64,000 bases of DNA from Climacium dendroides (lineage: Eukaryota; Streptophyta; Bryopsida; Hypnales; Climaciaceae), in assembly GCA_950106755.1 (NCBI GenBank), contig OX467089.1, positions 3,598,501 to 3,662,500 on the forward strand, written 5' to 3'. A program made the translations under genes and the position numbers. Within the stretch, counting starts at the first letter, position 1. Each line of letters starts with the position of its first letter. Below, in pieces: positions 60,778 to 64,000 of the stretch. Under the pieces are notes generated by a model. The model was not told the DNA's origin. It was given only the letters and a program-made list of their open reading frames with translations, and searched no databases.

Positions 60778-62847
60778 TCTATTGAATTCAATATATAATG
60801 CCTACGTGGTATTTTTGAATAGTGTACCTAGATGTCAGGTTCGTCATTGCCCATTCGAAATCATTTCTTTTTCAAGGAAATCCACTTCATTAGGAGCTTT
60901 TAGAATTTTTAGGGATTCGTTACTGTGGAAGAAGAATATTTTGTTTACTTTAGAGGTAGGGACCTGGTCATGCAAACATGTGTTAGTTGGGTCTTCCAAT
61001 TTTAGCCTGCAACTTGAGCTTTAGTGGAGTTCAACAGGCTTTATTGACAGTTACCGATACAGCCTGCACGTAGTATTCGGTATAGACATATTGTTCCATT
61101 ATATATTCATGGATTTCTTACATTTATAAAGCAATCGCCTTGGTATTTTTATTATTGTTCATTTTTCATTTTTCATGGGGTTCTTTTTCTAAGATTCAAA
61201 TTATTTTCATAAATATTTCTACACATTTCAAATATGCCATGGTGAAATTTCTAAAAATTTCATCATAGGCCATATTCATTTATTTTCATTTTATTTTTTA
61301 ATGAATCTGACCCTAGAGTATAGTAATTTGGTTTCCTAAAAGTAATTCTTGAAGTTGATTTGGGTTTACCTTTGTTGAAGATTCAACTTTGGCTTTAGAA
61401 CCAAACAAGGGGCCAACTTTGGACTTTTTAAGAACTCAAACAAATTTTATTGACTTTATAAATTTGAAAATTTTGAATGAAATTATTAAGATGGAAACTA
61501 ATCATCCTAGTCTATGTAAGAAGCTTTGTTTCACATCATTCCAATTGATATTGCAAAAGATAAAAGTTTCTTTTTTATTTCAATGTCAAAACAAGCAACG
61601 AAAAACATATTGAAGAGAAAGATTAATTATTTTTTTTGGATTATGTAGATTGATGCCCACTCAAAAACATTTGAACCATTGAATTCCAAATAATGAGGTG
61701 AAATATATGAAGAGTATTACTCTACATGCAATGAAGGTAGGAAAAACATATGTAATTGTCTTTTGCATTCAATTTTGGAATTTTTCAAATAAAAACAAAA
61801 AAAAGATATTGATTGTTTACTAGAACATTTTTACGATTGGAATTAACATTTCTCAATTCCCTGTAAGAGCTATCAACACTTTAGTTTTTATAAAATGTTG
61901 AAAGATAAAACTTCACTTTCGGAAGGGCTAGAGAAAAAATAATGTTTTGAAGTTTAGGCACATTGGTGTGGATATTCACTCTAAAATTTTTGGATGATGT
62001 TCTAGAAATATGTCCACTAGAGATTGTTGTACAAGTATCCAAAAAATTGATTTTTGGACTTTCTGACCAATTTTTGGACATGTCTTCACTATAAAATATT
62101 ACATAAGAAAACTTGGGATTTATGGCATTTATAATAATGCACCCAACAAACTATCCCAAAAAATTGAATAAGATTTGAATGATTAGTATGGAATTAGTAA
62201 ATGATAATACAATTATTGAAAGCACATCAAACATCATTTAATACATATATAATTATATTCCTATTTGGACTTTGGATAACTAATGTAGTTCCCTCATAAA
62301 GTAAAAAAAAGAGAAAATTATAGAAGCCTTGGCAAATTATGCTAAATAGCACAATTAAAATTGTTGTGGATTTTCCTTTCTTAGCTATAATTTGCCAAGG
62401 TCTCTTTCTCTCTATTTATTATCATACAACATGTTCTCAATTAAATTAATTTTGGTCATCCAAAATTTAAATTTAAATTTTTTGTGCCTATTTTATATAT
62501 TTTTGTATGGAATTCAAATAGTAGCCCTCTCTTTAAATCTAAATGTCAATAAATATATTTCTTGTGGAGTGGATTTTAAATGCCCTAAGGGTTGGCACTT
62601 TAGCCTTTACACTATAAAGCTTCAAGTTCCATAAATAATTATATTGTTTATTCACCTTCAACAACCCAAAAAGGTTGGAATTTCGCCTTGAAGCGGGACT
62701 TGGAGAAATATCATATACAATATTAATTGTGAAAAACAAACTTCATACTCAAAGCGATATTCTTCCTAAGTAATTTACTAACAAAGATTGTGAAGTACAA
62801 AATGAATGAAGTTCATCCAAGCATGTTGAATTGGTGTGACTAATGTG
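60778..62847. other. AT-rich spacer, no gene supported
   Basis: A short hairpin (CCTTGGCAAATTAT paired with ATAATTTGCCAAGG) spans about 62328-62401. Small open frames have no family resemblance. Confidence 0.5.
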
Positions 62848-63123
62848 CATCACAAAGTTTAAACCCTACGGTTTGTCAACAATTATCATGTGATTATCAT
62901 TGTTTCATGGGTTTGCACGTTAATTACAATTTATCACATCATTACAATGCATTACTTTGCATTGTTCTCACATCGTTACAATGCATTACTTGCAACTACA
63001 TCATAACGATGCAAAGTAATACATTGTAATGATGCGAGAAATTGTAATTAATGTGCAAACCCATGAAACAACAATAACCACATGATAGCTATTGACAAAC
63101 CGTAGGGTTTAAATTTTGTGATG
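62848..63123. mobile_element. Palindromic foldback element, copy 3
   Basis: Same ends as copies 1 and 2, 276 bp, slightly longer at the centre through an extra CATCGTTACAATGCATTAC-like block. Flanked by TG on both sides. Confidence 0.88.
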
Positions 63124-64000
63124 TGATCATTGGGGGGCTTCGTGATTTTTGTGGAAGGTGTTGAATTAGTTAATGGAAGCTAATTTGTAGGAAAAAAAAT
63201 TGCAATATTAGAGATTTTATGTCTATGTTTTCCTCATTCCACAATTTACTTTGCTTAAAAATCTACATTCCTCCTATTATCCAACTTTGAAGGATTAAAA
63301 TTTCTCTCAAGTGGCAATAATAAAATCTATTGTAGAGACAATTTGAAATAGAAATCATTTTTCATGTAGTACATATCTGTATTTTAGTTATTCAAATTTG
63401 ATGATTTATTTTAATTTTAATAATTATCATTGTCATTAAGAAAAAATTGTTTGGTGGGACCCAAAAGTTGATTTATGCAAAATTCCTCCTAAAATTTTGC
63501 CTTTGCCTTTTCAAATAATAATGTAGTATCCCCATTGACCACAAATCAACATTCTTGAAATTTTTGAAGGTCTTCCCACTGATTTCCGCCTTCCTGAAAA
63601 ATGAGCCAGTTTTTTTCTTTGGGCACTGGTTGCATCCTTCGAATTACAAGAAGTACCGCTTTATTTCCTCCAATTTCAATTTCTCACCTGTTAATTTCCT
63701 CCAAATTGAAATTGTCACTAGTTAAAATACAAATTCCCTCTAAAATATAGAAAATGAATTTGAAAATGAAAGTACTAATTAGTATTGTATCCTTAGCAGG
63801 AATTGAAACTGGAAAAATCCTTCACCATTTGAAGGCCAAGGATCCTCCCAACCCATGCAATATGGAGTTGAGGATGGTCATGAAAAGGTTGCAAAAATCA
63901 AAAGAGTTTAGGAGGTACCAATTTCACCTTCTTCAAATGTTTCTTCCGTTGCCCCTACAAGGTATCGCTCAGGATTTGTATATAAATGGCGAAACTTAGA
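63124..64000. other. AT-rich spacer, no gene supported
   Basis: An 81-codon plus-strand frame at 63754-63999 ends just before the window edge and has no recognisable motif. Confidence 0.45.

Noticed and set aside
1..64000. CRISPR arrays, bacterial operons, prophage
   Set aside because: The window is plant nuclear DNA with spliceosomal introns; no array of equal spacers was seen.

Overview
This is nuclear DNA of a land plant. The best-supported genes are an LSM3 homologue, a half-size ABCG transporter and a U-box/ARM-repeat E3 ligase of the plant PUB42/43/44 (SAUL1) type. Introns are spliceosomal, and the spacers hold a Stowaway-type element with tips close to the classic plant CTCCCTCCGTCCC motif. 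The very AT-rich spacers and low gene density would suit a seed-free plant (moss, liverwort, lycophyte or fern). That lineage guess is inference; the species cannot be read from the window. Layout: positions 1 to about 39900 contain no gene I can support. They are AT-rich and packed with short non-coding mobile elements and diverged dispersed repeats: TTAA-bounded elements with CCCTAAAG tips, hAT-like elements with 8-bp target duplications, Stowaway-like elements, CACTA-like and foldback elements, and a pentanucleotide-rich set of GC-rich islands near 8.4-9.4, 12.7-14.1, 19.4-20.1 and 27.4-28.3 kb. From about 39900 to 46080 the composition shifts to genic, and LSM3 lies on the minus strand (three exons, 97 residues). 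Positions 46080-48630 are again AT-rich with a foldback element. From 48631 to 58960 two minus-strand genes follow each other with 1.1 kb between coding regions: the ABCG transporter (six coding exons, 912 residues) and, upstream of it, the U-box ligase (seven coding exons, 1056 residues). A GC-rich upstream region with degenerate tandem repeats (58964-60180) sits ahead of the ligase start. The rest, to 64000, is AT-rich with one tandem repeat and a third copy of the foldback element. The three genes belong to unrelated pathways (RNA processing, membrane transport, ubiquitination) and I see no sign that they work together. All gene models were assembled by eye from reading frames, GT/GC-AG splice signals and phase agreement; each closes to an intact reading frame. 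The most unusual observations are two GC-AG introns, one in each of the two large genes; a recurring class of elements bounded by TTAA with telomere-like CCCTAAAG tips; three copies of a nearly perfect long palindrome; a 293-bp triplicate inside LSM3 intron 1; and a long N-terminal extension with two CxxC pairs on the ABCG transporter.
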